A stretch of DNA of 64,000 nt. Source: Anastrepha obliqua. Taxonomy: Eukaryota > Arthropoda > Insecta > Diptera > Tephritidae. The stretch lies in assembly GCF_027943255.1 (NCBI RefSeq), contig NC_072897.1, forward strand, positions 58,242,406 through 58,306,405, given 5' to 3'. This document shows, in pieces, positions 10,252-20,604 of the stretch; position 1 is the stretch's first letter; the number at the start of each line of letters is the position of its first letter. Both the position numbers and the translations under genes were made by a program. The notes under the pieces were generated by a model that was not told the origin of the DNA, did not search any database, and saw only the letters and a list, made by a program, of their open reading frames with translations.

Positions 10252-10921
10252 GAAAGTTGTACCAACATTCTAGTAAAAAAAACTTTGTTACGCGCCACAT
10301 GCGTGCCGTACGCTATACCGGAATGCACAAAACTTGCCAACTTTCTACTTTTGCCGTGCGGCAAATGCAGCGAAATGGCAACTGTTTAAAGAAGAACAAT
10401 TTCGTATGCCGCAAATTTTGATTGATATTATATTAAACTAAATGCATAAAATAAAAGCAATTAAAAATTCAAACTTACTCTTATATTTTCGATAAAAGCT
10501 TGAAAGAGTAGACTAGATTAACGAAGATGTCCTGAAAATGTATGTGCGTCCCGATCTCGAAGTTATGGTCGCACCCACCGTCTACTACTGCCATAAATTC
10601 TACTAAAACTCTCTTTCGCTTTAATAAGCATTAATTTTACACTATATTTCACAACTTCACTCAGCGAAATATGATATTTGCTTTCACGACAATAATCTGC
10701 TGCTTTTTTTGTTAATATGCGGTAATACTTTCATTGTGGCACCACTGTAAGTTTTGTACGTCACGTCAGTCAAATGCGTTGAAAGGTCACAAAATACCCG
10801 TTGTGACCGCCCTATAAGCACTGAATAAGCATACGGTGAACATATACACAGATGTACATACATACAGTTTGTCAAGAATGAGTTTTGACATTGAAAATAA
10901 ATTAATTTTTTCTATTTCAAT
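10252..10921. other. Unassigned AT-rich sequence right of the hAT element
   Basis: The first part should continue the mariner relic that the hAT split, but I cannot recognise transposase residues in it. From about 10420 to 10920 I see no coding pattern, inverted repeat or known repeat. Confidence 0.3.
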
Positions 10922-11076
10922 AGACTGCGTGAATTCAGAATCCGGATATCGTAGGTTCGAATTTTCGTGAAAAACCAAAATGAAGAAAAGGTTTCATTCT
11001 AATAGCGGTCGCCCCTCGGCAAACGTCCGTGTGTATTTCTGCCATGAAAAAGCTACTCATAAAAATATATCTGTCG
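10922..11076 (+). repeat. tRNA-derived SINE, partial copy
   Basis: The segment has a B-box-like GGTTCGAATTTTCG near 10952, the body block GCGGTCGCCCCTCGGC and the later block ATTTCTGCCATGAAAAAGCT. The same blocks recur in the SINE copy at 11479-11670 in the same order. The A-box end is degenerate. I recognise the body as a common tephritid SINE from memory; it depends on LINE machinery for copying. Confidence 0.65.
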
Positions 11077-11094
11077 TATGTAATTTTTTGATTA

Positions 11095-11210
11095 ATTTAA
11101 TATAGGGTATAATAACCGTTTGCTTCAGTAACATTTTCCAGGCGCTTTTTCATGGAATGGATTTGTTTACGTCGATGCGTTCCGTATATTCTGCCATTCG
11201 GGATTCTGGG
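11095..11210 (-). pseudogene. Possible Tc1-like transposase C-terminal relic
   Basis: On the reverse strand the segment reads MKKRLENVTEANGYYT, resembling the extreme C-terminus of Tc1-type transposases (the SMP-R-xxV-xxxG-xT pattern). No catalytic block is attached, so the call is weak. Confidence 0.3.
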
Positions 11211-11478
11211 CTTGCGTATTTATAACTTATGCAACTTATGCTCCTTATGCTTTGAATAATTATCTTGGTAAAATATAAAATTAGGTTTATTCTCAGTGAT
11301 AAACTGAAATATTTTAGCACTGCTATGTGTTTTTTTTTTTCAATATATTTAAATATTGTTTGGCGTCCATTGGCTCGTCAATAAACACCAAGTCACCTAC
11401 TGCTTTACTTGAACAGTCGCTCGAGTGGTTAACACTGAACCCAATTTTTGGAAGCAAATTTTAATGACTGACGAGTGC
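11211..11478. other. No recognised feature
   Basis: AT-rich sequence between a possible Tc1 relic and a SINE. No coding or repeat signal is seen. Confidence 0.3.
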
Positions 11479-11670
11479 GGCCGCCGTAGCCGAATGGGTT
11501 GGTGCGTGACTACCATTCGGAACTCACAGAGAGATCGTCGGTTCGAATCTCGGTGAAAGACCAAAATTAAGAAAAAGATTTTTCTAAACGCGGTCGCCCG
11601 TTGGCAGGCAATGGCAAACCTCCGAGTGTATTTCACCAAAAAAGGTGTACGCGCCAATTATATACATATA
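11479..11670 (+). repeat. tRNA-derived SINE with A and B boxes
   Basis: A box TAGCCGAATGGG at 11487-11498 and B box GGTTCGAATC at 11540-11549 form an internal Pol III promoter. The tRNA-like head is followed by the body GCGGTCGCCCGTTGGCAGGC, GGCAAACCTCCGAGTGTATT, then a jump to GTGTACGCGCCAATTAT at the 3' end. Compared with my memory of the tephritid family, the central body (CTCATAAAAATATC onward) is deleted in this copy. It ends next to a rosa mariner at 11674. Confidence 0.8.
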
Positions 11671-11673
11671 TAA

Positions 11674-12528
11674 AGGGTGATTTTTTAGCTACTATCTTTT
11701 TAAACAGTTGGTTTAAACAGCTGACGCACGTTTCGTGTTTTGTTTCACTGTCAAACATCTTGAGTTTGGTCTATAATTTAACCATTAATCGTCCTACAAA
11801 CGAACAACGCTTGCAAATCATTGAATTTTGTTATAAAAATGCGTGTTCTGTTAAGAATGTTTATCGCGCACTTTTTCCATTTTATTGTCATTAATCGACC
11901 CTCTGAAGCGGCTATTCGAACTATTGTGACTAAATTTAGAACCAAATTTCCATTATTGGACATTAAACCACCAACACGCTTACGTAGAGTGCGAACTGAG
12001 GAAAATATCGCAGCTGTATCGGCCAGTGTTAATGATGACCATCAATTATCGATTCGTCGCCGCTCGCAGCAATTGGGCCTCTGTTACTCAATAACGGGGA
12101 AAATTTTGCGAAAGGATTTAGGTGTGAAGCTTTTCAAAATACAGCTTGTGGAAGAATTGAAGCCAAACGACCTACCGCAACGCAGAATTTTTGGTGAATG
12201 AGCTATTGGAAAGTTGGCCGAAGATTCACTTTTTTATCGAAAAATTGTGTTTAGCGAAGAAATTCATTTTTGGATCAATGGGTACGTAGATAAGCAGATT
12301 TGTCGATTTTGGAGTGAAGATCAGCCAGAACAATTGCAAGAGCTACCAATGTATCCAGAAAAGGTCACAGTTTGGTGCGGTTTATGAGCTGGAGATATCA
12401 TTGGACCGTACTTCTTCAAAGATGCGGCGAATCGCAACGTAACTGTGAATGGTGAGCGCTACCGCGAAATGATATCCAACTTTTTTTTACCCAAAATGCA
12501 AGAGCTTGACTTGACTTTATATATATAT
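11674..12528 (+). pseudogene. rosa-type mariner, 3'-truncated copy
   Basis: The left end AGGGTGATTTTTTAGCT follows a TA. The transposase reading frame starts where the family start codon should be, but it is ATT instead of ATG (11783), giving INRPTNEQRLQIIEF. Further blocks are PPTRLRRVRTEENIAAVSA, DHQLSIRRRSQQLG and KVTVWCGL, separated by frameshifts and a stop. It ends abruptly at about 12528 in LPKMQEL. The more complete reverse-strand copy at 61123-62390 shows the full domain order. This family belongs to the mariner branch with 41 residues between the last two catalytic Asp residues. Confidence 0.8.
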
Positions 12529-12642
12529 ACGAGACACATTTTAACTTCTCTGGCAGCGTGAATAAACAAAATTACCGCATTTGTCGAACTGAGAATCCAC
12601 ACGAGGTCCATAAAACGCCATTACATGATCGGAAAGTAACTA
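12529..12642 (+). pseudogene. mariner relic, 5' piece (split by a LINE)
   Basis: The segment encodes HFNFSGSVNKQNYRI followed by ENPHEVHKTPLHDRKVT, the region around the first catalytic Asp of a mariner transposase. The frame breaks off at the LINE junction near 12643 and the protein resumes after 16022. The 5' half of this mariner is missing, replaced by the rosa copy. Confidence 0.65.
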
Positions 12643-12649
12643 TTTAGGC

Positions 12650-15600
12650 GGAAAGGGAGCTAACAGAAGTGGTCAAGTATGCAGAATCCAATAATCTGGG
12701 GCTAATAGTGGGCTGTGACCCAAATTCACAAAACATTGTATGGGGAAGCAGCAAATGCAACCCCAGAGGTCTCAAGTTACTGGATTTTATCCTGTCATTC
12801 GATTAGGTTATTGAAAACACTGGTAACAAACCAACTTTTGTGACCAAATTTTGTGACCAAAAGGAGACAAGAGGAATGATTTACCACTTACCAATAGGTC
12901 AGTTGGAAATCAAATCAACCGATAGCGAGCTTTGGAAGAGGACTCTTTCTGATCATCGTCTTATCGAATTCCGACTGGGAATAGATACAATATCGATATC
13001 TTCTGGTAGGAATCCTCGAAATGTGGACTTTGACAGGTATGGTGAGGTTGTAACATAGTGATTACCAAACCCGAAAAAACTCAAATCAGTAGAAATGATT
13101 GAAGATGCTACTAAGAAATTAGAAGGTACTTTAATCAATTGCTTTGAGTAACTGTTCCCACTCAGGCAAAGCAGACAGGAGAAAGCGGTTTCTTGGTGGA
13201 ACCCTGAACTGTGGAAGCTTCGTGTACGGTCCAGAAAACTTCTTATTAAGGCCTTAAAGACCCAAACAGAAGAGGACTCGGCTAATCATCGACTTATAAA
13301 GAGAGAATATAAGAAAAAAGTACGGAAAGCCAAACTTGAATCCTATAGAAATTTCTGCAGTAACGTCGAAGAAATGAGAGAAACAAAGAGACTTTGTAAG
13401 ATCCTTCATCTAGAACGCTCAATAAGGCTGGATTCCATTCGAAAATCTGATGGTTCATACACCATTTCAAAACCGAAAACGTTTAATGCTCTACTCGAAA
13501 CCAATTTTCCGGGTAGTAGAACTCTCTCTGAAGAAGATAGTGGCATGAACAATAACGGTAGCAACGGTGGAACCTTTAGGAACAGCTGGTATATTGCTAG
13601 TCGGATAGTGACAAAAGAATCGATAAGGTTTTCCTTATCTTCCTTTGAGAACTTTAAGTCCCCTGGACCTGACGGAATATATCCAGCAATGCTTAAAAAA
13701 GGAGGAGACAGGCCGATTGAGGCCCTGAAAAGGATCTTCACAGCCTGTCTTGCATTTGGTTATATACCATCCCAATGGCAACGCATTAGAGTAGTATTTA
13801 TTCCGAAATCAGGAAAAGATGGCTATTCCCTAGCAAAAAGTTTTAGACCAATCAGTTTGACATCGTTCGTGTTGACAAGTCTGGAACGATGATGGAGAAA
13901 CATATTCGAGTGAGAGTATTGCCGAGAAGTCCACTTAGTAGAAATCAACACGGTTGCCAGAGTGGAGAATCATGTGAATCAGCCTTACACGATCTTGTTA
14001 GCACGATTGCAGCCGGGCTGGAAGCTGACGAATACACAATGGGCGTGTTCGTGGACATTGAGGGGGCTTTTGATAAAGCCACTTTCGACTCGATATGTTC
14101 TTCTGCCGAACGACACGGACTTAATCAAACCATTGTAAAGTGGATATATTCCATGCTCTCTGAGCGGCTGTTAACTGCTGGTGGGAGCGGTGACGAACAA
14201 ATCACAGTCAGGGCCAAGCAAGGATGTCCCCAAGTGGGTGTTCTTTCTCCACTGCTGTGGTGCTTCGTCGTAGACTCTCTACTAGAGGAGATGCAGGAAC
14301 TCGGTTTTCATGTCCAAGCGTATGCGGACGATTTCTGTGCGCTAACATCGGATAAATTCTTAAGGAGGCTTTGCACGAAAGTGCAGAGGATTCTTGACAA
14401 AATCGATGACTGGTGCATGAGACAAGGTCTTTCCGTAAAACCGAACAAAACAACCATAGTCTTGTTTACGAGAAAACGGAAATTGGATGAACTCAGTCTT
14501 TCAACACTGTAAGGTATGACACTTGGTCTTTCCGATGAAGTTAAATATCTAGGAGTAATCTTGGATAAGAAGCTGACTTAGGAGACACACGTTTCACTGA
14601 AGGTGAATCGCGCATTGAGGATTTTTCAGCAATGCTGTAGATCCTTTGGTAAGTCCTGGGGTCTGAAACCTGCTGTGGTCCTATGGATATACACAGCACT
14701 TACCAGACCAATCATCACTTACGCTTCTGTGGTCTGGTGGCGACGGAGCAAGGTTAAGTCCACAATCCGGGAACTAGGAAGGGCTGCAAAGAAGTGTATC
14801 TTTATCCATCACGGGCGCCACGAGTACAACCTCTGGTGATGCCCTAAATGCTATGCTTGATTTGCTCCCGCTGGATCTTAAGATACAATAGACTCCATAA
14901 ATATGGTTTCTGGCACAGAGACGGAACTTCGGGACACAGAGAAATCTTTAGGTTGCTATCTGAGCAGTATCCTCTGTTTTTGGCACCTAACGACCTGGTA
15001 CCCACAGTTTCATTTGGAAGGAAATTTGATGTCAGATTTCCATTGCGTGAACATTGGAGCAATCCAGAATGCATGCAGGGAGGTTTGATGGATATTTTCC
15101 TTATCGATGGGTCCAAGGATGAAATAGGGTCTGGAGCCGGATGGTACTTAAGCGATAGTAATAAGTATCACTATGCTATAGGGAAAATGGCTACTGTTGT
15201 CCAAAAAAAGTTTCTGCCATCTTGAAAGTAGCCGAATGGATAATCGAGAGGCGATGGAGCGAGAAATATATTGGAGTTTTCAGTGACAGTCAGGCTGCAC
15301 TGAGGGCCCTGGAGAACGCGAAGCACACCTCAAAGACTGTTCAAGAATGTAAGAAGAAGCTCAATTCTGTCGCAAGACGAAACAGGCTTGTACTTATATG
15401 GGTTCGGGGACACTCCGGTGTTCAAAGAAACGAAATCGCCGACGAATTGGCCAACCGTGGATCAGCGGTGCCCCCACAGGGACTAGACCCAATAATCGGA
15501 ATCAGTTCCGCAGAAATCGTGAACTGGATCAGCGATTATGTAGTCAATCTGCATAAAGAGCGATGGTCCGGTCTAGAACGTTGCAGAACTGCAAAGGAAA

Positions 15601-15870
15601 GACATTCGGTTGATGGTCAGTATCATTACAGGGCACAACCCATGGGGTCAGCATAGGACCACCATTGGAATCATTGAGGACCCGGTGTGCCTGTCATGCT
15701 TAGAGGAGGCGGATAGCACTGAACACTTTCTCTGTGAGTGTCCTGCCTTTGCTAGAGCACGACTACGAGTTTTGGGTTCCGATGTCTGGAGAATGAGTAA
15801 ACTTCGTTTTCTAAAACTGGAGGATATTTACAGATTTGCCAAAGAATCTGGAAAATTCTCACAGGACTAA
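12650..15870 (+). pseudogene. LOA-like LINE ORF2 (EN-RT-RNase H), multiply frameshifted
   Basis: In order: an endonuclease piece (VGCDPNSQNIVWGSS near 12710, SDHRLIEF near 12950); the RT linker KSPGPDGIYPAMLKK near 13660; RT core FRPISLTSF near 13850, FVDIEGAFDKATFD near 14050, GCPQVGVLSPLLWC near 14225 and YADDF near 14323; a thumb block VVWWRRSKVKS near 14735; an RNase H domain with LIDGSKDEIGSGAGW near 15100, FSDSQAALRAL near 15280 and VRGHSGVQRNEIADELA near 15405; and a final CLSCLEEADSTEHFLCEC near 15690. Stops or frameshifts fall near 12805, 13058, 13885, 14510, 14840, 15225 and 15650. The YADD catalytic site survives but the protein cannot be made. Confidence 0.85.
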
Positions 15871-15993
15871 CTATCTGTATCTCTGTCTCTATTCTTTAAT
15901 GTCTCGTTCTCTGATACTTTTCTCCTTCCCTCCTTGACTATCCACCCCTTTCCAGAGCTTTAAATACAATGGGCTTTTCAGCCTGGGTGTTTT

Positions 15994-16021
15994 AGGAGCC
16001 ACCAAATCTCCTGGTGCTCCT
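15994..16021 (+). repeat. 3'-terminal hairpin of the LINE
   Basis: AGGAGCCACC (15994-16003) pairs with GGTGCTCCT (16013-16021) around a short loop, one base bulged. It sits at the exact 3' edge of the LINE, where such stem-loops can act as the recognition site for the element's own RT. The pairing is seen; the role is inferred. Confidence 0.6.
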
Positions 16022-16022
16022 T

Positions 16023-16637
16023 GGCTGGACCTTTTCAAATTTCATTTTCAAAATTTCAACTATTTCGGCCGGCATTTGCGCCAAAACTATCATTGAGCCA
16101 TATTTTTATTTGGATGTTGCCTCATTATGTCTGCCCGCAAATGCATGAGAAAGGCTTAGACGGTTACTGGTTTCAACAAGACGGTGCGCCATGCTACACT
16201 GCGAATGCAACAATTGAATTTCTGGAACGAAAATTCTCGGAACATCTAGTGTCAAAAGAGGCGACATCGACTGGCCCCCGAGATCACCTGACTTAACCCC
16301 TCGGACTTCTTTTTATGGGGTTATTTGAAAAGTAAGGTTTACGCCAACAAGCTCCATTCTATTGACCAGCTTAAGGCAAGCATTAGTGCCGAGATCGACG
16401 TTATAAAACCCAAAATGATTGACAAGGTGATGACAAGGGGATGACAAACGCAGGAAAAAATTATCAGTTTGTGGTTGCTAAAAAAATTGGCCACTTGATT
16501 GATATTGTATTCAAAAAATTGTTTTAATAAAATGTAAATAATCAAACCAAATAAAAATACCTCACTTATACAAATCAGTTTTTTTTTTCAAAGTTATTCA
16601 ATGTTTTCATACCGACATAAAAGATGGCGCACCCTGT
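16023..16637 (+). pseudogene. mariner relic, 3' piece with terminal repeat
   Basis: This is the continuation of the mariner begun at 12529. It encodes WFQQDGAPCYTANATIEF (second catalytic Asp), then IDWPPRSPDLTP (third Asp block), frameshifted before a block corresponding to FFLWGYLK. The tail is out of frame. The right end GATGGCGCACCCTG at about 16624-16637 is followed by TA and resembles common insect mariner termini. Counted by eye, the spacing to the last Asp would be 41 residues. Confidence 0.7.
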
Positions 16638-16644
16638 ATCGTTC

Positions 16645-17520
16645 TAATACGAGTACAGTATTATCTTTGTGTCGTCGCAAAATATAATATCGTTCCAATA
16701 ATCTTCAGGTTTGGAAATGTAGTTCTAAGCAAAAGACAGACTAGATTTTGCGCAGACAGAAATTAATTTTTCCGTGCTCATCTCGATGAATATTTGAGAT
16801 GCAGTATGGCTTGACGCATTGCTTCATGAGTAACAACAATACCACACTCCTCATTAAGCTCCTTTGCAAGTGTTCTCAAGGAAATTCTCGGGTTTTTACC
16901 CAATTTTCGGATCATCAAGGGTTCTGCACGTCCGGTAATTTTAGCTTAAGACTCACCTGCACGCTTTCGCTCTAATCTACCCTATTTTTCCGCTCGATTT
17001 ATAACATTGGAAACTATGTGACGTGTTACCGAAAATTTTTCAGATAATTCCTGAACGCTTTTACCCAAGTGGAATTATAATAAAGGGTGGTTAAATTTCA
17101 AGGGCCGATATTGAATGTGAACCACACCTAAACGTCAACGACACCGTTGCACTTCTTTCTTTGGGGTTATTTGAAGGAAAAGGTGTACGTCGATAAGCCA
17201 GCAACAATTCAAGAGCTAAAGGATGAGATAATTCGGCACATTAACGCCATAGAACCTCAATTATGCCACAGCGTCATCGAAATTTTGGACCATCGGATGG
17301 GGGTGTGCCGCCGAGACCGCGGCGATTATTTGGCCAATATTTTGTTCTACACGTAATTGAAGCGTACCAATATTTTCACAATTAAAAGAAATGACAATAA
17401 TTTTTAAAAAATATTGTATTTTATTCAAAATCAACACCGGCCCTTAAAACTTAACCACACCTTATAATAATTACGTACAATCAAAGGATAATCTTTTGCC
17501 AGCTATTTGAAAAACACAAT
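16645..17520 (-). pseudogene. Tc1-like transposase N-terminal relic
   Basis: On the reverse strand a paired helix-turn-helix N-terminus of Tc1 type is visible: HLGKSVQELSEKFSVTRHIV, then SNVINRAEK, a stop, RLERKRAGE, and PRISLRTLAKELNEECGI. Part of the first helix (GKRLS) lies to the right, beyond a small mariner-type insertion at 17083-17463, which shows that the insertion split an older Tc1 copy. The catalytic domain is absent. Several stops make it non-functional. Confidence 0.6.
17083..17463 (+). mobile_element. mariner internal-deletion derivative (MITE-like)
   Basis: AAGGGTGGTTAA at the left and TTAACCACACCTT at the right form imperfect inverted ends; AGGGCC and GGCCCT also occur just inside. 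ATAATA lies on both outer sides. The interior keeps only the C-terminal part of a mariner transposase: FFLWGYLKEKVYVDKPATIQ (from about 17157), then ELKDEI and a stop at 17354. The catalytic centre has been deleted, so the copy would need a helper transposase. It is inserted in a Tc1-like relic. Confidence 0.75.
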
Positions 17521-17559
17521 ATTTCAATTTGAAGTTCGAATAAAGCAAAATTTTTTCAC

Positions 17560-17665
17560 TGAATTTTAAAACGAATAAACAATTAAACAATAAATAATAA
17601 TGTAACATTCATTTTATGTCAGTATTTTGTCAGTCTTTGTGTAACGTCGTAGTTAGTTGTTAACA
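17560..17665 (+). repeat. Errantivirus 5' LTR remnant
   Basis: It shares AACAATAAATAATAATGTAA and the GTCAGTCTTTGTGTA(A/G)CGTCGTAGTTA stretch, in two parts, with the 3' LTR at 23177-23635. The first part of the LTR is missing or unrecognisable and the primer binding site is not seen. Confidence 0.6.
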
Positions 17666-17678
17666 AGACTTAAGGAGC

Positions 17679-18125
17679 TTGAACAATAAGACAGTGACAG
17701 TAGTTGGGTCTGGTCCAGCAGCAAACGAGTACGCCAGAAATAATGTGAGAGCCGCACTGAACGTTTTTAAGGAAAATATGCCAGAACCGATGAAAACAAT
17801 ACTAATATGTAGAGATCCAGACACCATGGAGGAAGCGATGGAAATATTGTTTCGTATTGTTGTAGGCGTATCCTACTCAAAGACCCGAAGCGGACCTTTA
17901 GGAGTAAAAGGTCATTACAACAAAAAATTCTGCCATAACCAGATGCCTTTTCACGGACAAAACCAAAGCCAGGGAAGAAACCAAAAATTTTATAACCCGC
18001 GAAATAACTCTTTACCAGTGATGCAGCCTCCATACAATTATAGAAGCAACAAGCATGACAATTTCCAACAAATTGGGAGCAATCACAGATTACAAAATAT
18101 GCCATACCGACCTTTCAACCCTTAA
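17679..18125 (+). pseudogene. Errantivirus gag remnant
   Basis: An open stretch of 148 residues. The recognisable block is YARNNVRAALNVFKENMPEP followed by an RDPDTMEEAMEILF segment, a conserved gag region of 17.6-type elements. The rest is a Gln/Asn/Pro-rich tail with no CCHC knuckle, which fits this group. Gag proteins of these elements form the particle shell. The N-terminal part is missing, and the region before the protease has a stop at 18123. Confidence 0.65.
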
Positions 18126-18224
18126 TATCAACCACCTGTAGAACCTATGGACGTGAACATGATGCAAACAAATAGTAGTCGAAATCTCATTAGTAACCCT
18201 AACGTCCAACCACAGACAAATATA

Positions 18225-18880
18225 GTAAACAGAAATAGATATTTGGAAAATTTTCAGTCTCAGGCCTCACAGGGGAATTACCCTATATAACAATAAAACG
18301 AAAACTCAAATTTATCGGGGACACTGGCGCCACACACTCTATAGTTAATCCTGGCCTTTGTGATCCAAAATGGAATATGAAATCCACCACAATAAACATG
18401 AAAACTCTACAAAATACAGTTAAAACTGAAACAATATACAAAGTACCACTATTTGCAGAATTGGGAGATACTAACGATTGTATTCAATTAAGAGAACGCA
18501 AATTTCATGAAACTTATGACGGTCTATTAGGAAATGACATAATAAAAAATTACAATGCCATATTAGATTACGACAAAAATCAACTGATTATGAACAATAA
18601 AATTATTTCACTTAACTTCCTGGGTCTAAATACTATAAAATGCATTACCAGTACCGAAAACGGTTTGGTTCATGTAAAGGACTATTATAATATCAATGGG
18701 GAACTTATACTTAAAGAAGGAATATATGATTCACAAAATTTTGCCGTAACTGTTGACACCTGTCATCCCCGCTCTGCTGTGATAAAACTAAACCCTCAAG
18801 ATTATTGGCCTGTAACCTACGAAAATGACTACATTTATGATGAAAAATCGGGAGCGTGTCATTATTCTGTATTACAAAAT
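18225..18880 (+). pseudogene. Errantivirus aspartic protease region
   Basis: The catalytic motif GDTGATHS is at about 18317. It is followed by a family-like YDGLLGNDIIKNYNAILDY block near 18520-18570, the second protease signature. The open segment runs to a foldback-like insertion at about 18880, which detaches it from the RT. The known role is cleavage of the gag-pol precursor. The active-site triad looks conserved but the downstream frame is lost. Confidence 0.75.
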
Positions 18881-19712
18881 TCTAAAAACAAAATTCTGCT
18901 TTTTAAAATTCTGCTTTTTAAAATTCTGCTTTTTTAAAATTCTTCTTTTTAAAATTCTGCTTTCTAAAATTCTGCTTTTTCAAAATTCTGCATGTTTAAT
19001 GCGAAAAATTCTGCTTTATTCAAGTTTTGTGATTTTCGTCGTACAAGAAGTAACAAAATAAACATTTATTCCATAAATATACATATGTATATGTTTAAGC
19101 GATAACAATATTTTAGTTTAGCCAATTACATTTAGTGTGACTTAATTCATTTCTTTTCTTAATAATCCTTCGCAGCGGTTCGTTTTTTAGAAGAGTTCTA
19201 CGCAAATATACTGGGGATTGCGTAGCCGGAGTTGGACTGATGAGAGTTATTTTTTTGAAGCGCGGCCGAAGGCCGCCCACGCGAAAAGGAGTTCTACGTA
19301 AAAATATGGTGGATTGCGTAGCCGAAGTTGGACTGATGAGGGTTATTTTTTTTAAGTGCGGCCAAAGGCCGCCCACGCGAAAAGAAGTTCTACGCAAAAA
19401 TACTGTGGATTCTATCGAAACTGAAGAAAAAATTATTATTATTATTATTATTATTTTTTATTTAATATCTCGAATAATAATAAAAAATAATAATAATAAT
19501 AAATTAAATAATTACATTACCTCTTTAACATTGTTAACATTATATTTTAATACAGAATTTTGTAATACAGAATTTTGAAAGCAGAATTTAAGAAAGCAGA
19601 ATTTTAAAAAAGCAGAATTTTAAAAAAGCAGAATTTTAAAAAGCAGAATTTTAAAAAGCAGAATTTTGTTCTTAGAATTTTGTACATACAGAATTTCGAC
19701 ACCAACCCTTAA
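18875..19712. mobile_element. Foldback-like insert of tandem AAAATTCTGCTTTTT units
   Basis: The left arm (about 18875-19000) holds about seven tandem copies of AAAATTCTGCTTTTT with small variations. The right arm (about 19552-19705) holds a similar number in the complementary sense. The outermost parts also pair: TTCTGTATTACAAAATTCT at the left against TTCTGTATGTACAAAATTCT read from the right. The centre has two tandem copies of a GC-rich unit of about 120 bp (GGCCGCCCACGCGAAAAG...), ATT runs and no gene. Inverted arms built of short direct repeats are the classic foldback architecture. It interrupts the errantivirus between protease and RT. No target duplication was found. Confidence 0.75.
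19205..19410 (+). repeat. Two tandem ~120-bp GC-rich units
   Basis: The blocks GGATTGCGTAGCC, GTTGGACTGATGAG, GGCCGCCCACGCGAAAAG and GTTCTACG recur in the same order, the first copy about 120 bp before the second. They stand out from the AT-rich surroundings by base composition and form the core of the foldback-like insert. Confidence 0.8.
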
Positions 19713-19907
19713 AAATCATATTAAGATTTCCCAAGAGAACCACCCTCCAATTATCCAAAAAATACGTGCATTTATTCTATGATTCTAAATTAACATTTAC
19801 AAACGTTATTAAACATCGAATAAACAGTCGATGATAAACCCATCTTTACAAAATCATATCGCTACCCCTATATCCGCAAACAAGAGGTAAAGAAACAAAT
19901 CTAAGAG

Positions 19908-20591
19908 ATGCTGAATAATAATATAATCCGACATTCTACTTCACCATACTTAGCCCCTATTTGGATCGTACCAAAAAAGGGCGATGCAAGTGGCGAGAAG
20001 AAATGGCGTATCGTAATCGACTACCGTAAACTAAATGACAAAACTATTGACGACAAATATCCCATCCCTAATATTGAAGAAATATTAGATAACCTTGTTA
20101 AAGGCTTCCACCAAGTTAAAATAGACGAGAGAGATATGCATAAAACACCATTCTCTATGGAAGGAGGCCACTATGAATTTTTAAGAACGCCTTTCGGCTT
20201 AAAAACAGCACCAGCCACATTCCAGCGCTTGATGAACGTAGTGGTGGGTGATTTGTTAGGAAAAGTATGTTTGGTGTACCCAGTTGACGTTATAATTTAC
20301 TATACGTCACTTGAAGAACATCTGCATTCAATCAGATTGGTATTAAACCGTGTCAAGGGGGCCAACTTAAAAATCCAACCAGATAAGTGTGAGTTCTTGA
20401 AAAGGGAAACAGAATTCCTCGGGCATGTAGTAACCCGAGATGGGGTAAGACCAAATGACAAAAAGGTGGAATGCGTAGCTAACTACCCATTACCAAAAAC
20501 GCCAAAAGAAATTAAACAATTTCTCGGTCCCAGCGGGTATTACCTCAAGTTTATAAAGGACTACGCAATGATAGCAAAACCGATACCTTAA
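19908..20591 (+). pseudogene. Errantivirus reverse transcriptase, active site lost
   Basis: A 227-residue open stretch with RT order: [27 protein letters not shown] (first catalytic Asp region), [20 protein letters not shown] block at about 20185, and [13 protein letters not shown]. The position of the YxDD box reads VYPVDVII, so the catalytic Asp pair is broken. A stop codon at 20589 (IAKPIP then stop) ends it before the RNase H. The enzyme would copy element RNA into DNA; this copy cannot. Confidence 0.85.
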
Positions 20592-20604
20592 AAAGGGCGT
20601 CAAA

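Larger units (their letters stand above)
12643..16022 (+). mobile_element. LOA-like LINE, 5'-truncated, inserted in a mariner
   Basis: The sequence begins inside the endonuclease domain, so the copy is 5'-truncated, as is usual for target-primed insertion. It ends in a GC-rich hairpin (15994-16021) without poly(A). The mariner coding sequence is interrupted exactly across it (KVT before, the C-terminal transposase after). No target duplication is evident. The gene order is endonuclease, RT, RNase H and a terminal CCHC. The LOA label comes from the wording of RT and RNase H motifs and is less certain than the LINE call itself. Confidence 0.8.

Noticed and set aside
19230..19390. CTGATGAG followed by CGAAAA in each 120-bp unit, resembling hammerhead ribozyme core boxes
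   Set aside because: The bases between the boxes do not form a stem II adjacent to the core, and no matching stem I strand with a cleavage site was found, so the similarity is probably accidental.
19113..19397. Reverse-strand open frame with repeated FRVGGL...PRFKKITLISP blocks
   Set aside because: It arises only because two tandem DNA units are translated; there is no start context and it lies inside a foldback-like insert.
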